A stretch of 64,000 nt of DNA. It comes from Pseudoalteromonas sp. CO133X (GTDB lineage Bacteria; Pseudomonadota; Gammaproteobacteria; Enterobacterales; Alteromonadaceae). Of the stretch, positions 9,787 through 18,223 are shown piece by piece (positions within the stretch are counted from its first letter, which is position 1; each line of letters opens with the position of its first letter). The stretch covers positions 1 through 64,000 of the forward strand of contig SGPE01000024.1 of assembly GCA_004208945.1 (NCBI GenBank), in the 5' to 3' direction. Position numbers and translations under genes: made by a program. Under the pieces are notes generated by a model. It was not told the DNA's origin and did no database searches. It was given only the letters and a program-made list of their open reading frames with translations.

Positions 9787-9975
9787 AAGGTGTTCCCCAA
9801 GTATGCGGTGCCCGGTGTCAGTCCTGAAACCTTGAGGTTTCAGGGCGGGAATCTGCGGTTTACCGTAGGCTTCTCGGTACATGCCGAGCTTGCACAATAG
9901 TAGACGAACAGAAACCCTAACATAAAATTTATCGGCTCAGGGACTTAACCAAGCTCCTGCACCCTAGGGAACACC
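9787..9975 (-). ncRNA. ssrS: 6S RNA (regulator of RNA polymerase)
   Basis: Read on the minus strand, the region contains blocks recognisable from E. coli 6S RNA: GTCCCTGAGCCGATA, then a GCTCGG...CCGAGAAGCCT hairpin arm and ACCGCAG near the 3' half. The ends pair as AAGGTGTTCCC with GGGAACACCTT, closing the long rod that 6S RNA needs to mimic an open promoter. The size, near 190 nt, is usual. A T-rich tract follows the 3' end on the minus strand. In many gammaproteobacteria ssrS sits between zapA and fau (ygfA) and opposite ygfB. Here ygfB is divergent as expected, but neither zapA nor fau is next to it. Confidence 0.9.
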
Positions 9976-9978
9976 TTC

Positions 9979-9984
9979 AGTATA
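9979..9984 (-). promoter_or_regulatory. Likely -10 element of the 6S RNA promoter
   Basis: TATACT on the minus strand lies just upstream of the predicted 6S RNA 5' end. A good -35 box at the usual distance is not obvious. The divergent ygfB promoter must lie in the same roughly 190-bp space. Confidence 0.5.
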
Positions 9985-10167
9985 TAAGACAAGTTTCAAT
10001 CCTTAAACCATAGAAGTAAAAAAAGCGAATCGTTCGGGTAGTTTTTCCCCACCTTTAACTGCTTATTTACTTTTCAGATTGCTTTTTGACCTCAATCATA
10101 CAATTAATTGGAGTTGCGATTTATCGAGTGGTAGCATGGTGTTACTTAGCCGAACAAAGAAAAAGTT

Positions 10168-10731
10168 ATGAGCACGTTACCTGATTACCAACAAGCCCAA
10201 TTGTTATTAGAAAAGAATGAAATTTTTGTCGCACCAGCCGAAGCTCATGGTGTGATCAGTGGTTTATTAGCCTGTGGCATCAATATCGAAGCCGACGAAT
10301 ACTTAGGTTTATTAAGTGATGTATTCAACGATGGCTTAGCCTTCAATAAAGATTTAAAAGCATTTTTTGCTGATGTGTATTCTCAGGTTGTTGCCAGCTT
10401 TAGCGATGAAGAGTTTCAATTTGACCTATTCCTACCAAGTGACGACGAAACACTGATCGATTTAGCTAATGGCTTAGTATCTTGGGTATCGGGTTTTATG
10501 CTTGGTTTTGGTTTAAAACAAAAAGATTACGGCAAGTTATCTGCTGATGTGAAAGAAGTGATCAGCGATTTTAGTGAAATTACCCGCCTAGACACTCTAT
10601 TTGAAGAGACCGAAGAAGACAGCCAAGCACTGCACGAAGTGATTGAGTATGTGCGTGTTTCTGCGCTGCTATGTTTTGCTGAGCTAGGTAAAGAGCCCGC
10701 AGATAAAAACCCTAAGAAGACCCTTCACTAA
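10168..10731 (+). CDS. ygfB: UPF0149 family protein YgfB
   Basis: A 187-residue acidic helical protein with the family hallmarks: YQQAQLLLEKNEIFVAPAEAHGVISGLLACG at the N-terminus and WVSGFMLGFGLKQ in the middle. It is first in the conserved order ygfB-pepP-ubiH-ubiI, with pepP 20 bp downstream. Molecular role in this lineage is not known from sequence; homologues have been linked to regulation in Pseudomonas. The context only tells that it is co-expressed with a peptidase and ubiquinone genes. Confidence 0.92.
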   Translation: MSTLPDYQQAQLLLEKNEIFVAPAEAHGVISGLLACGINIEADEYLGLLSDVFNDGLAFNKDLKAFFADVYSQVVASFSDEEFQFDLFLPSDDETLIDLANGLVSWVSGFMLGFGLKQKDYGKLSADVKEVISDFSEITRLDTLFEETEEDSQALHEVIEYVRVSALLCFAELGKEPADKNPKKTLH

Positions 10732-10751
10732 TCAAATTACAGAGGTTTAGC

Positions 10752-12077
10752 ATGTCGTCTATTGCAATCGATAAAGCTGAATTTAAAGCCCGTCGCGAGC
10801 GCTTGCTTGCGATGATGGATAAAAACAGTGTCGCTATTATTCCTGCGGCAGGAGAAGTAACACGTAGCCGTGATACTGAATATGCATTTCGCCAAGACAG
10901 TGACTTTTTCTACCTAACAGGCTTTAACGAACCGGATGCGGTTTTAGTGCTTTGCCCGTCGAGCGATACACCAAGTACCCTAATTTGCCGTAACAAAGAC
11001 AAACTAGCTGAAATTTGGCATGGCCGTAGAATTGGCTTCGAAAAAGCTAAATCTGAGTACTTATTCGACGCAACTTGCCCACTTAGTGAACTAGATGAAC
11101 AATTATTAGATTTGGTGAACGGCCAGCAGATTTTATTTTATGCACAAGGCACTTACGCAAATTTTGATGCAAAAATTTGGGATTTATTAAGTACCCTTCG
11201 CGGCGCACCTAAAAAAGGCTATAAAGCCCCACATACCATTAAAGATATTCGTGGTTTAGTGCATGAGATGCGTTTGTTTAAATCTGACGCAGAATTAAAC
11301 ATTATGCGTACAGCGTGCGAAATTAGTGCACAAGGCCATATTCGCGCTATGCAGTTTGCCAAACCAGGCGCGACTGAATACCAATTAGAAGCAGAGCTTC
11401 ACCATCATTATGCAATGAATGGTGCTCGTCATCCTGCTTATGGCACGATAGTCGGCAGTGGCGATAACGCCAATATTTTGCACTACACACAAAATGATGC
11501 TGAGCTAAAAGGTGGCGATTTAGTATTAATTGACTCAGGCTGTGAACTTGAAGGGTATGCGGCAGATATCACACGTACTTTTCCAATCAATGGCAAGTTT
11601 AGCGAACCACAAGCGGCGCTTTACAACATTGTATTAGCAGCTCAAGAAGCTGCATTTAGCCAAGTAAAGCCGGGCGGTAGTTTATCGAAAGCCAATGAAT
11701 TAGCCTCAACGGTACTGACGCAAGGGCTGATTGATTTAGGCATTTTAACCGGCGAGCTTGATGAGCTAATGGCAAACCAAGCCTGCAAAGCGTTTTACAT
11801 GCATGGCCTTGGCCATTGGTTAGGGTTAGATGTGCACGATGTTGGCGAATATAAGCTTGATGAAAAAGAGCGCGTATTTGAGCCAGGCATGGTGCTCACC
11901 ATCGAGCCGGGTTTATATATTAGCGAAGATGCAAAAGTACCAGAGCAATATAAAGGCATTGGTATTCGTATCGAAGATAACTTACTTGTCACTCAAGATG
12001 GCCATGAAAACCTGACTATTTCGGTTCCTAAAACCATTCGTGACATTGAAGCAGTGATGCAAGCAAACAAAGGCTAG
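10752..12077 (+). CDS. pepP: Xaa-Pro aminopeptidase (aminopeptidase P)
   Basis: The 441-residue protein has the N-terminal creatinase-like domain (RQDSDFFYLTGFNEPDAVLVL) and the C-terminal pita-bread metallopeptidase fold. Visible metal-site pieces are LIDSGCELEGYAADITRTFP (Asp pair), HGLGHWLGLDVHDVG (His), TIEPGLYI (Glu) and GIRIEDNLLV (Glu). It removes an N-terminal residue in front of proline in the cytoplasm. The start has AGAGG about seven bases upstream, and the next gene follows within nine bases of its stop. Confidence 0.96.
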   Translation: MSSIAIDKAEFKARRERLLAMMDKNSVAIIPAAGEVTRSRDTEYAFRQDSDFFYLTGFNEPDAVLVLCPSSDTPSTLICRNKDKLAEIWHGRRIGFEKAKSEYLFDATCPLSELDEQLLDLVNGQQILFYAQGTYANFDAKIWDLLSTLRGAPKKGYKAPHTIKDIRGLVHEMRLFKSDAELNIMRTACEISAQGHIRAMQFAKPGATEYQLEAELHHHYAMNGARHPAYGTIVGSGDNANILHYTQNDAELKGGDLVLIDSGCELEGYAADITRTFPINGKFSEPQAALYNIVLAAQEAAFSQVKPGGSLSKANELASTVLTQGLIDLGILTGELDELMANQACKAFYMHGLGHWLGLDVHDVGEYKLDEKERVFEPGMVLTIEPGLYISEDAKVPEQYKGIGIRIEDNLLVTQDGHENLTISVPKTIRDIEAVMQANKG

Positions 12078-12085
12078 GAGCAAGC

Positions 12086-13267
12086 GTGGCAAAGCAGTTT
12101 GATGTTGTCATTATCGGCGGTGGAATGGCGGGTGCAAGTTGTGCACTGGGCCTAAAAGAGAGTAATAAGCAGTTATCAATCGCTGTAATTGAGGCAAATG
12201 AAGTAAGCGCAGACTATCACCCTAGCTTTGATGATAGAAGCATTGCGCTTGCTCAACAGTCTGTTCAGTACTTAAAATCAATCAATGCCTTTGATTGCCA
12301 AGCACCATTTGCGGCAGCGATTAAAAAAGTAACTGTATCTGACCGTGGTCATTTTGGTAAAACGCATATTGATTGCCAAGAATACGGTCATGATGCCCTT
12401 GGTTATGTGGTCGAAGTGAACCCATTTGGGCGCAGCCTTCATCAGCAACTTACGCGTACTGATGTCAGCTTGTTTTGCCCTGATACGGTTGCCAAGCTTG
12501 AATACCAAAGCGATTTTGCCAATATCACGCTGAGCTCCGGTGAGCTGTTGAGCGCAAAGCTTGTGGTGATTGCCGATGGTGCTCATTCGCAAAGCCGTAA
12601 ACTAGCTAATATAGAGTTTAATACTCGCGCTTATCAGCAAGCGGCGATTATTGCTAACATCGAAGTGGCTGGTGGTCATCATCATCATGCCTTTGAGCGT
12701 TTTACTGAGCACGGCCCAATGGCACTGTTACCAATGAGCAATAACCGATACTCACTGGTGTGGTGTATGGAGCCTGAGAAAATTGAGCACCATATGGCGC
12801 TTGAAGACGATGCCTTTTTAGCTGAGTTGCAAAAAGCATTTGGTTACTGCGGCGGCTCATTTATTAAAGTGGGTATGCGAGCAAGTTATCCGCTTGTGTA
12901 TGGTAAAGCAGAATCACTGAGCAGCCACCGTACGGTATTAATTGGTAATGCAGGGCACGCTATTCACCCTATCGCAGGGCAGGGCTTTAATTTAGGTCTG
13001 CGTGATGTGCAACTACTGTGTGATATGGCAAATAGAAGCGATCTTGGTGATTACGCCTTTACCCGTTATTACAGTCAAACTCGCAGTAAAGATATTACTA
13101 CCGTGATGACACTCACAGACAGCTTAGTGCGTTTGTTCTCTAACTCATCACGATTGCTCGCGCTTGGTCGCAGCATTGGCCTTTTCTCAATGGATTTATT
13201 CTCCTCGTTAAAAACCCCGCTGGCAAAACAGCTTATGGGTCAGGTTAAGCAAGGTAAACGGATATGA
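12086..13267 (+). CDS. ubiH: 2-octaprenyl-6-methoxyphenol hydroxylase (UbiH)
   Basis: A class A flavoprotein monooxygenase: FAD-binding GGGMAGAS near residues 11-18, the DG motif in VVIADGAHS, and the late FAD motif LIGNAGHAIHPIAGQGFNLGLRD. These enzymes hydroxylate the ubiquinone ring precursor at the membrane. The call UbiH rather than a paralogue rests on its position between pepP and ubiI, as in E. coli, and the 393-residue size. It begins with GTG, supported by AGGAG overlapping the pepP stop. Its stop overlaps the ubiI ATG in an ATGA arrangement. Confidence 0.92.
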   Translation: MAKQFDVVIIGGGMAGASCALGLKESNKQLSIAVIEANEVSADYHPSFDDRSIALAQQSVQYLKSINAFDCQAPFAAAIKKVTVSDRGHFGKTHIDCQEYGHDALGYVVEVNPFGRSLHQQLTRTDVSLFCPDTVAKLEYQSDFANITLSSGELLSAKLVVIADGAHSQSRKLANIEFNTRAYQQAAIIANIEVAGGHHHHAFERFTEHGPMALLPMSNNRYSLVWCMEPEKIEHHMALEDDAFLAELQKAFGYCGGSFIKVGMRASYPLVYGKAESLSSHRTVLIGNAGHAIHPIAGQGFNLGLRDVQLLCDMANRSDLGDYAFTRYYSQTRSKDITTVMTLTDSLVRLFSNSSRLLALGRSIGLFSMDLFSSLKTPLAKQLMGQVKQGKRI

Positions 13268-14430
13268 AACAAGCACAAGTTTGTATTGTCGGTGGTGGCT
13301 GTGTTGGCCTTACGCTAGCACTAGGTTTAGCAAAAGCAGATATCAGCGTGGTGGTGATTGACGCGAGTAAAAATCAAACCTTACCGGGTGATGATTACGC
13401 ACTGCGCGTGAGCGCATTGAGCCTGGCTAGTCAGGGCTTATTCGAGTCTTTAAATGTATGGCCAGAGATCATTAAACAACGTGCTACACCTTTTACGTCG
13501 ATGGATGTACGTGATCAAGGTAGCTTTGGTAAAATTCATTTTGATCATAACGATCTCGACTTACCGCAGCTAGGTCATATCGTCGAAAACGACATTATTC
13601 GCTACGCTTTAATTAGCGAACTTGAAAAGCAAAGCAATGCCACTTTATTGTTCGAAACCCGCTATCAGCAAATTCATCAAACTGACTCTGATGTGTTTAT
13701 TACCCTTGAAAGTGGCGAGCCTGTGATTGCTAAACTATTAGTGGCGGCTGATGGTGCTAACTCGGCTATTCGCAAACAGTTCAACATGCCAATTACTTTT
13801 AAAGATTACGACCATCATGCCATTGTCGCCACGGTGAAAACTGCTGAAGAGCATAACAACACCGCACGCCAAGTGTTTTTGCCAACTGGGCCGCTGGCGT
13901 TTTTACCCTTGCCAGATAAACACATGCACTCAATTGTCTGGTCAACAAGCCCAGAGCATTGCGACACACTTTTAGCGTTTGATGATAGCAACTTTAATAA
14001 AGCGGTCATGGTAGCCCTTGATGGCCAATGTGGTTTATGTGAAGTGCAAAGTGAGCGCATGGCGTTTCCACTTAAGATGCGTTATGCCCAGCAGTGGGTG
14101 TCGGGCAAAGTGGTATTAATGGGCGATGCAGCGCATACCATTCACCCATTAGCCGGTTTAGGTATGAACCTTGGTCTTAAAGACGCCGCGTATTTAATTG
14201 AGCTATTAAGTAATGAGCAAGGCGAGTTTGCAAGTGCACGCACGCTGCGTGATTATGAACGTACTCGTAAGCTTGATGCACAAAAACATATTGCCATGAT
14301 GCAAGGCTTAAAAGAGTTATTTGCAGGCGCTAACCCACTGAAAAAACTTGTCCGTGGCGTTGGCTTAAGCCTTGTAGATAACCTTGGGCCAATTAAGCAC
14401 TTATTTGCCAAAGAGGCCATTGGTAAATAG
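13264..14430 (+). CDS. ubiI: 2-octaprenylphenol hydroxylase (UbiI, formerly VisC)
   Basis: Paralogue of the preceding gene with the same three flavin motifs: IVGGGCVGLTLALGL at the N-terminus, LVAADGANSAIR, and VLMGDAAHTIHPLAGLGMNLGLKD. UbiI carries out the C5 hydroxylation in ubiquinone synthesis. It overlaps ubiH by four bases (translational coupling) and is last in the operon. Its TAG stop directly abuts the stop codon of the convergent AraC-type gene with no base between, so no intrinsic terminator fits between them. Confidence 0.92.
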   Translation: MKQAQVCIVGGGCVGLTLALGLAKADISVVVIDASKNQTLPGDDYALRVSALSLASQGLFESLNVWPEIIKQRATPFTSMDVRDQGSFGKIHFDHNDLDLPQLGHIVENDIIRYALISELEKQSNATLLFETRYQQIHQTDSDVFITLESGEPVIAKLLVAADGANSAIRKQFNMPITFKDYDHHAIVATVKTAEEHNNTARQVFLPTGPLAFLPLPDKHMHSIVWSTSPEHCDTLLAFDDSNFNKAVMVALDGQCGLCEVQSERMAFPLKMRYAQQWVSGKVVLMGDAAHTIHPLAGLGMNLGLKDAAYLIELLSNEQGEFASARTLRDYERTRKLDAQKHIAMMQGLKELFAGANPLKKLVRGVGLSLVDNLGPIKHLFAKEAIGK

Positions 14431-15300
14431 TTATATTAGCGATTTTTGTTTCAAACGTTTTCTAAATTGGCTCGGTGTCGAGCCTTTTAATGTTAAAAAT
14501 CGTCGATTAAAGTTTGATGCGTTTTTAAATCCGCACTGATCGCTAATTGCTGTGATAGAACGATTTGTATTAATCAGTAACTTGCATGCCTTACCAATTC
14601 TAAGCTGATTAATAAACTCAGTGAGCGTACGCTCCATTCGTTTTTTAAAAAAACGATGAAAATGGTTTGTACTCATATGTGCCATTTTAGCGAGTTGCTC
14701 TGCGTATAGCGGCTCTGTGTAGTATTGGTAAATATATTCAATTACTTTATCAAACTTATCTTTGCTAGGATCTGTTCTGTCGGTATATCGAAACCCAGAG
14801 CTTGATAACGACAAGGCACTGTTATCTTGGCTCATAAGTCTTAGTAATTTTAATAGTCCTAAATATTGCTCAAACGGTTCACTGTGTTCAATTTCTTCAA
14901 AGTATGATTTAGCATGTCGAGCACATGCTTTTGAAAATTTTAGTCCTTGATAAGAGTCTAGGAGTAACCCTTCTAGGGAGTGTAGCTCTGGGTGGCTATC
15001 AATCAGTTGAAATAACCATTGCTTGGGGATTTGTGCAACATGAACAACTTGGTTGCTCTGATCCTGATTGGGTGTTGATTGCCATGTGTGGGGCAAATCA
15101 GGGCCAAGTAAAACTAAATCTAACTCGTCATAAGGCGCAATATAATCACCAATATGACATACACCTTGGCTATTCAGTGTTAAACAGACTTCAAATTCTG
15201 GATGGTAATGCCAATTAAATGGAATGTAATCAAGCTGATATTTACAGTATCGCCACGATGAGTTTGTATTGGGGATCACTTTTTCGCACATTGCACGCAT
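14431..15300 (-). CDS. AraC-family transcriptional regulator of the sugar locus
   Basis: A cupin-like N-terminal half (FNWHYHPEFEVCLTLNSQG, typical metal/sugar-sensing HxHxE-like strand) is followed by a linker and a C-terminal double helix-turn-helix: LAKMAHMSTNHFHRFFKKRM and ITAISDQCGFKNASNFNRRFLTLKGSTPSQFRKR. It is 289 residues, normal for the family. It is transcribed away from the TonB receptor gene, a layout typical for a local activator of a carbohydrate locus. The inducer is not known; an amino sugar or chitooligosaccharide is inferred from the neighbours. Confidence 0.9.
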   Translation of the reverse strand: MRAMCEKVIPNTNSSWRYCKYQLDYIPFNWHYHPEFEVCLTLNSQGVCHIGDYIAPYDELDLVLLGPDLPHTWQSTPNQDQSNQVVHVAQIPKQWLFQLIDSHPELHSLEGLLLDSYQGLKFSKACARHAKSYFEEIEHSEPFEQYLGLLKLLRLMSQDNSALSLSSSGFRYTDRTDPSKDKFDKVIEYIYQYYTEPLYAEQLAKMAHMSTNHFHRFFKKRMERTLTEFINQLRIGKACKLLINTNRSITAISDQCGFKNASNFNRRFLTLKGSTPSQFRKRLKQKSLI

Positions 15301-15472
15301 TGAATCAGCCTATTATTATTTTTAATTTCCTTATTTGAGCAAATGTTAAGATTGATAGTGATACTATTCTATTACCTTTTGGTATTAACCTACTCCAAGC
15401 TTATTCTTATTAATTATCATGGTTTAAATTTTCGTCATAAATAGGCATTAATTGATAGAAAAATACTAGAAC

Positions 15473-15516
15473 AGGTAAGAATTGTACCTCTTAACGTAAG
15501 GTTAACGGGATAACCT
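15473..15516. promoter_or_regulatory. Two short dyads upstream of the TonB receptor
   Basis: AGGTA-N7-TACCT (15473-15489) and AGGTTA-N6-TAACCT (15499-15516) lie 36-79 bp ahead of the receptor start codon. They share the AGGT/ACCT arms and are 26 bp apart centre to centre. They could be activator or repressor sites, but AraC sites are usually direct repeats, so this is uncertain. Confidence 0.35.
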
Positions 15517-15551
15517 AGTGCCGCTTTTATAACAATAAATAGGGACTAGGA

Positions 15552-18188
15552 ATGAAGATTAAACACACCAAAGCACCATTTCGACTAAGCATATTGGCAA
15601 TATGTACTTCAACATTATTTAGCGCACCAACAACAAGTTATGCTCAGGAAGTTGATGCTAAAGACGACATCGAAACCATCGAAGTAAGAGGCATTCGCCG
15701 CTCATTAGAAGCATCCATGAATACCAAACGATTTGCCGACGGTGTTGTCGATGCTATCACCGCAGAAGATATTGGTAAGTTTCCAGATAAAAATATTGGT
15801 GATGCACTGCAACGTATTTCAGGGGTAACTGTTGACCGTCAATACGGCGAAGTAAGTGGCGTGACAATTCGTGGTACAGCACCAGAGCAGTCACGTGTGT
15901 TATTAAATGGACAAACAGTGGCAAGTACATCTTGGTATGACTTAGGCCCTGCTACACGTACTTTCAATATGGAGCTATTATCGGCTGAGCAAGTATCTGC
16001 TGTTGAAGTGTTCAAAACGCCTGAAGCAAATATTGAAGAAGGTGCTCTAGGCGGCACGGTTAACTTAACAACGCGTAAGCCTTTAGACCTTGATACAAAT
16101 ACGCTCATGGTGTCGGCTGAGCTGGCAAGAAGCTCGCTGTACGATGAAACGGATCCTGGCGGTTCTGTGCTATTCAGTTGGAAAGACGATAACGAAAAAT
16201 TTGGTGTGCTAGCAGCCTATTCATATGAACAGTTAACATCTGGTCGTCATGTATTAGAGTCCATAGGTGGCTATTACGAGTACTTCGCAGAAGATCAAGG
16301 TACAAATCAACAATCGACGGTAGGTGCGTGGAGTATTGGCTCGCAAGCATTTAAAGCAGAGCGTGAGAGAACAAGTGCGCAACTCACGGCACAATTTACA
16401 CCAACCGATAATACAGAGTTTGTCGTTGATTATTTTCGTTTTGAATTCGATAACCCGCATGTAAACCATAACTTTTTAACAGTCAGTGCGCGTGGTATGG
16501 GCTCATCTAATGTTGTTAATAATTCATTAGGGGGAACAGAGCAGGCAACAATCGAGCCTGGGTATGCATCTATTATATACAACCCTGTGGTGCGTAATGC
16601 CGTTAACATGAAGGCTGATGTATTAAACCTATCGGGTAAATATGTAGGCGATAGCTTTACTTTATCAGGGGTTATTGGTCAGTCGACATCCGATGGCGGT
16701 ACTCAGTTTGGTGCATCTTCTTGGTGGATCCCCGCAACAGATGAAGGCGATAAAATTGGCGATCCGGCATTTCCTGATGGACAAAATAGTACCGATGGAG
16801 GTTTTACCTATGATGCAACAGGACCCTACCAAGTATGGTTAACATCACTTGATGCGACAGATGCTTCGCAGCTTAAGCATGCACAAGAAGCTAACTATGA
16901 AACCACAGTGCAAGAGCATGAAGTGAGCTATGCGCAATTAGATCTTGAATTTATCCTAGACGGCCAATTTTTTACTGCGCTTGAAACCGGTATTAAATTT
17001 AATCGCAGTGAGTTTTCTCGGGTCGCGTTTAATCGTAATCCCGATGAAATAATTGGTTTTGTGCCAGACAGTAATTTTGCAAACTGGAGTGGCGGTGTTT
17101 TTACAGGCCTACACTCACAATCTTCAGGCCACACACTTGATTCATATGCCTATCTGGATACCGACAAATGGTGGGGGTTTATTTCAGATAAGTATAAAGC
17201 CGGTGCGCTCACTGAAGTTGCAAATCTAGGTAATACCTTCTCGGTTGATGAAGATATGATTGCTGTGTACGTAAAAGCCGATTTCAGTGGTGAAAACTAT
17301 CGCGGTAATATGGGTGTGCGCTATGTTGAAACAGAGCAAACATCACAAGGTTTTGCAGCAGGTCAACAGTTTGAAGAAACCATCGATTACGATAACTTCT
17401 TACCAAGCATTAACTTTGCCTATGATTTAACAGATAACATTATTATTCGTGCGGCAGCATCGCAGGTAATGGCGCGTACCAACTACAGTGATTTAAAACC
17501 TGGTTTAGCTATTAATGAAAACTTTGGTAATGCAACAGGTGGTAATCCAGATTTAAAACCGTATGAGGCTGATCAAGCTGATTTAGGTATAGAGTATTAC
17601 TTTACTGATGCATCAATGTTTTCAGCAGCGTTATTTACTAAGCAGATTGAGAATGTTGTTTTCTCAACAGAAGCGGTTGAAACCGTTGATGGCTGTGGTG
17701 CGAGCCCAGATCTTTATGATCAATGCCGTGTTACCAGACCGCGTAGTAATGGTGACGGTGAAGTAACAGGTTTAGAGCTACAGCTTCAGCATAGCTTTGA
17801 TAATGGGATTGGCTTTATAACCAATTACACTTACGTTGATAGCGAAACCAATACCCCTGATAACACCAAAGAAATGGTGCCAGGGGTGTCGGAAAATAGC
17901 TTCAATGCGTCATTGTTTTATGAAAATGCTTACATCAGCACTCGACTTGCGTACAACTGGCGCAGCGAGTGGATTGGTGTTGGTGCGGCCCAAGCTGTGA
18001 AAAACGATGATTATCAGCAAATTGATGCTTCAATCATTTGGCATGCGATGGAAAATCTTGATGTCAGCCTTGAAGGTGTAAACCTTACCAACGAGGTTAT
18101 CCAATCATACGATACCAACTATGGTCTTACACAAAATACCATTGAATTTGGATCTCGTTACTATCTAAGTGTTAGCTATAAATTTTAA
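15552..18188 (+). CDS. TonB-dependent receptor of the Xanthomonas/Caulobacter carbohydrate type
   Basis: A signal peptide ending near SYAQE precedes a TonB-box-like DIETIEVRGIRRSLEASMN segment, a plug domain (DIGKFPDKNIGDALQRISGVTVDR, GVTIRGTAPEQSRVLLNGQ) and a 22-strand barrel ending in an aromatic residue (YLSVSYKF). The 878-residue length and IRRSLEASMNTKR start are typical of the receptor family that imports plant or chitin sugars rather than siderophores. The genes that follow (halogenase-like, sugar MFS, ROK kinase, GH20) suggest import of GlcNAc oligomers. Its stop TAA overlaps an ATG in the frame of the next gene. The start has AGGA a few bases upstream. Confidence 0.92.
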   Translation: MKIKHTKAPFRLSILAICTSTLFSAPTTSYAQEVDAKDDIETIEVRGIRRSLEASMNTKRFADGVVDAITAEDIGKFPDKNIGDALQRISGVTVDRQYGEVSGVTIRGTAPEQSRVLLNGQTVASTSWYDLGPATRTFNMELLSAEQVSAVEVFKTPEANIEEGALGGTVNLTTRKPLDLDTNTLMVSAELARSSLYDETDPGGSVLFSWKDDNEKFGVLAAYSYEQLTSGRHVLESIGGYYEYFAEDQGTNQQSTVGAWSIGSQAFKAERERTSAQLTAQFTPTDNTEFVVDYFRFEFDNPHVNHNFLTVSARGMGSSNVVNNSLGGTEQATIEPGYASIIYNPVVRNAVNMKADVLNLSGKYVGDSFTLSGVIGQSTSDGGTQFGASSWWIPATDEGDKIGDPAFPDGQNSTDGGFTYDATGPYQVWLTSLDATDASQLKHAQEANYETTVQEHEVSYAQLDLEFILDGQFFTALETGIKFNRSEFSRVAFNRNPDEIIGFVPDSNFANWSGGVFTGLHSQSSGHTLDSYAYLDTDKWWGFISDKYKAGALTEVANLGNTFSVDEDMIAVYVKADFSGENYRGNMGVRYVETEQTSQGFAAGQQFEETIDYDNFLPSINFAYDLTDNIIIRAAASQVMARTNYSDLKPGLAINENFGNATGGNPDLKPYEADQADLGIEYYFTDASMFSAALFTKQIENVVFSTEAVETVDGCGASPDLYDQCRVTRPRSNGDGEVTGLELQLQHSFDNGIGFITNYTYVDSETNTPDNTKEMVPGVSENSFNASLFYENAYISTRLAYNWRSEWIGVGAAQAVKNDDYQQIDASIIWHAMENLDVSLEGVNLTNEVIQSYDTNYGLTQNTIEFGSRYYLSVSYKF

Positions 18189-18189
18189 T

Positions 18190-18216
18190 GGAGTTAGGCC
18201 GTGTAATACGGCCTAA
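18190..18216 (+). promoter_or_regulatory. Shine-Dalgarno plus bridging hairpin ahead of the halogenase-like gene
   Basis: GGAG (18190-18193) is followed directly by a perfect 9-bp stem TTAGGCCGT/ACGGCCTAA with loop GTAAT, then exactly seven bases, then ATG at 18224. In the linear sequence the GGAG is too far from that ATG. With the hairpin folded it would sit at the optimal distance. Alternatively the hairpin trims expression between the receptor and the next gene. Confidence 0.5.
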
Positions 18217-18223
18217 ACACCCT

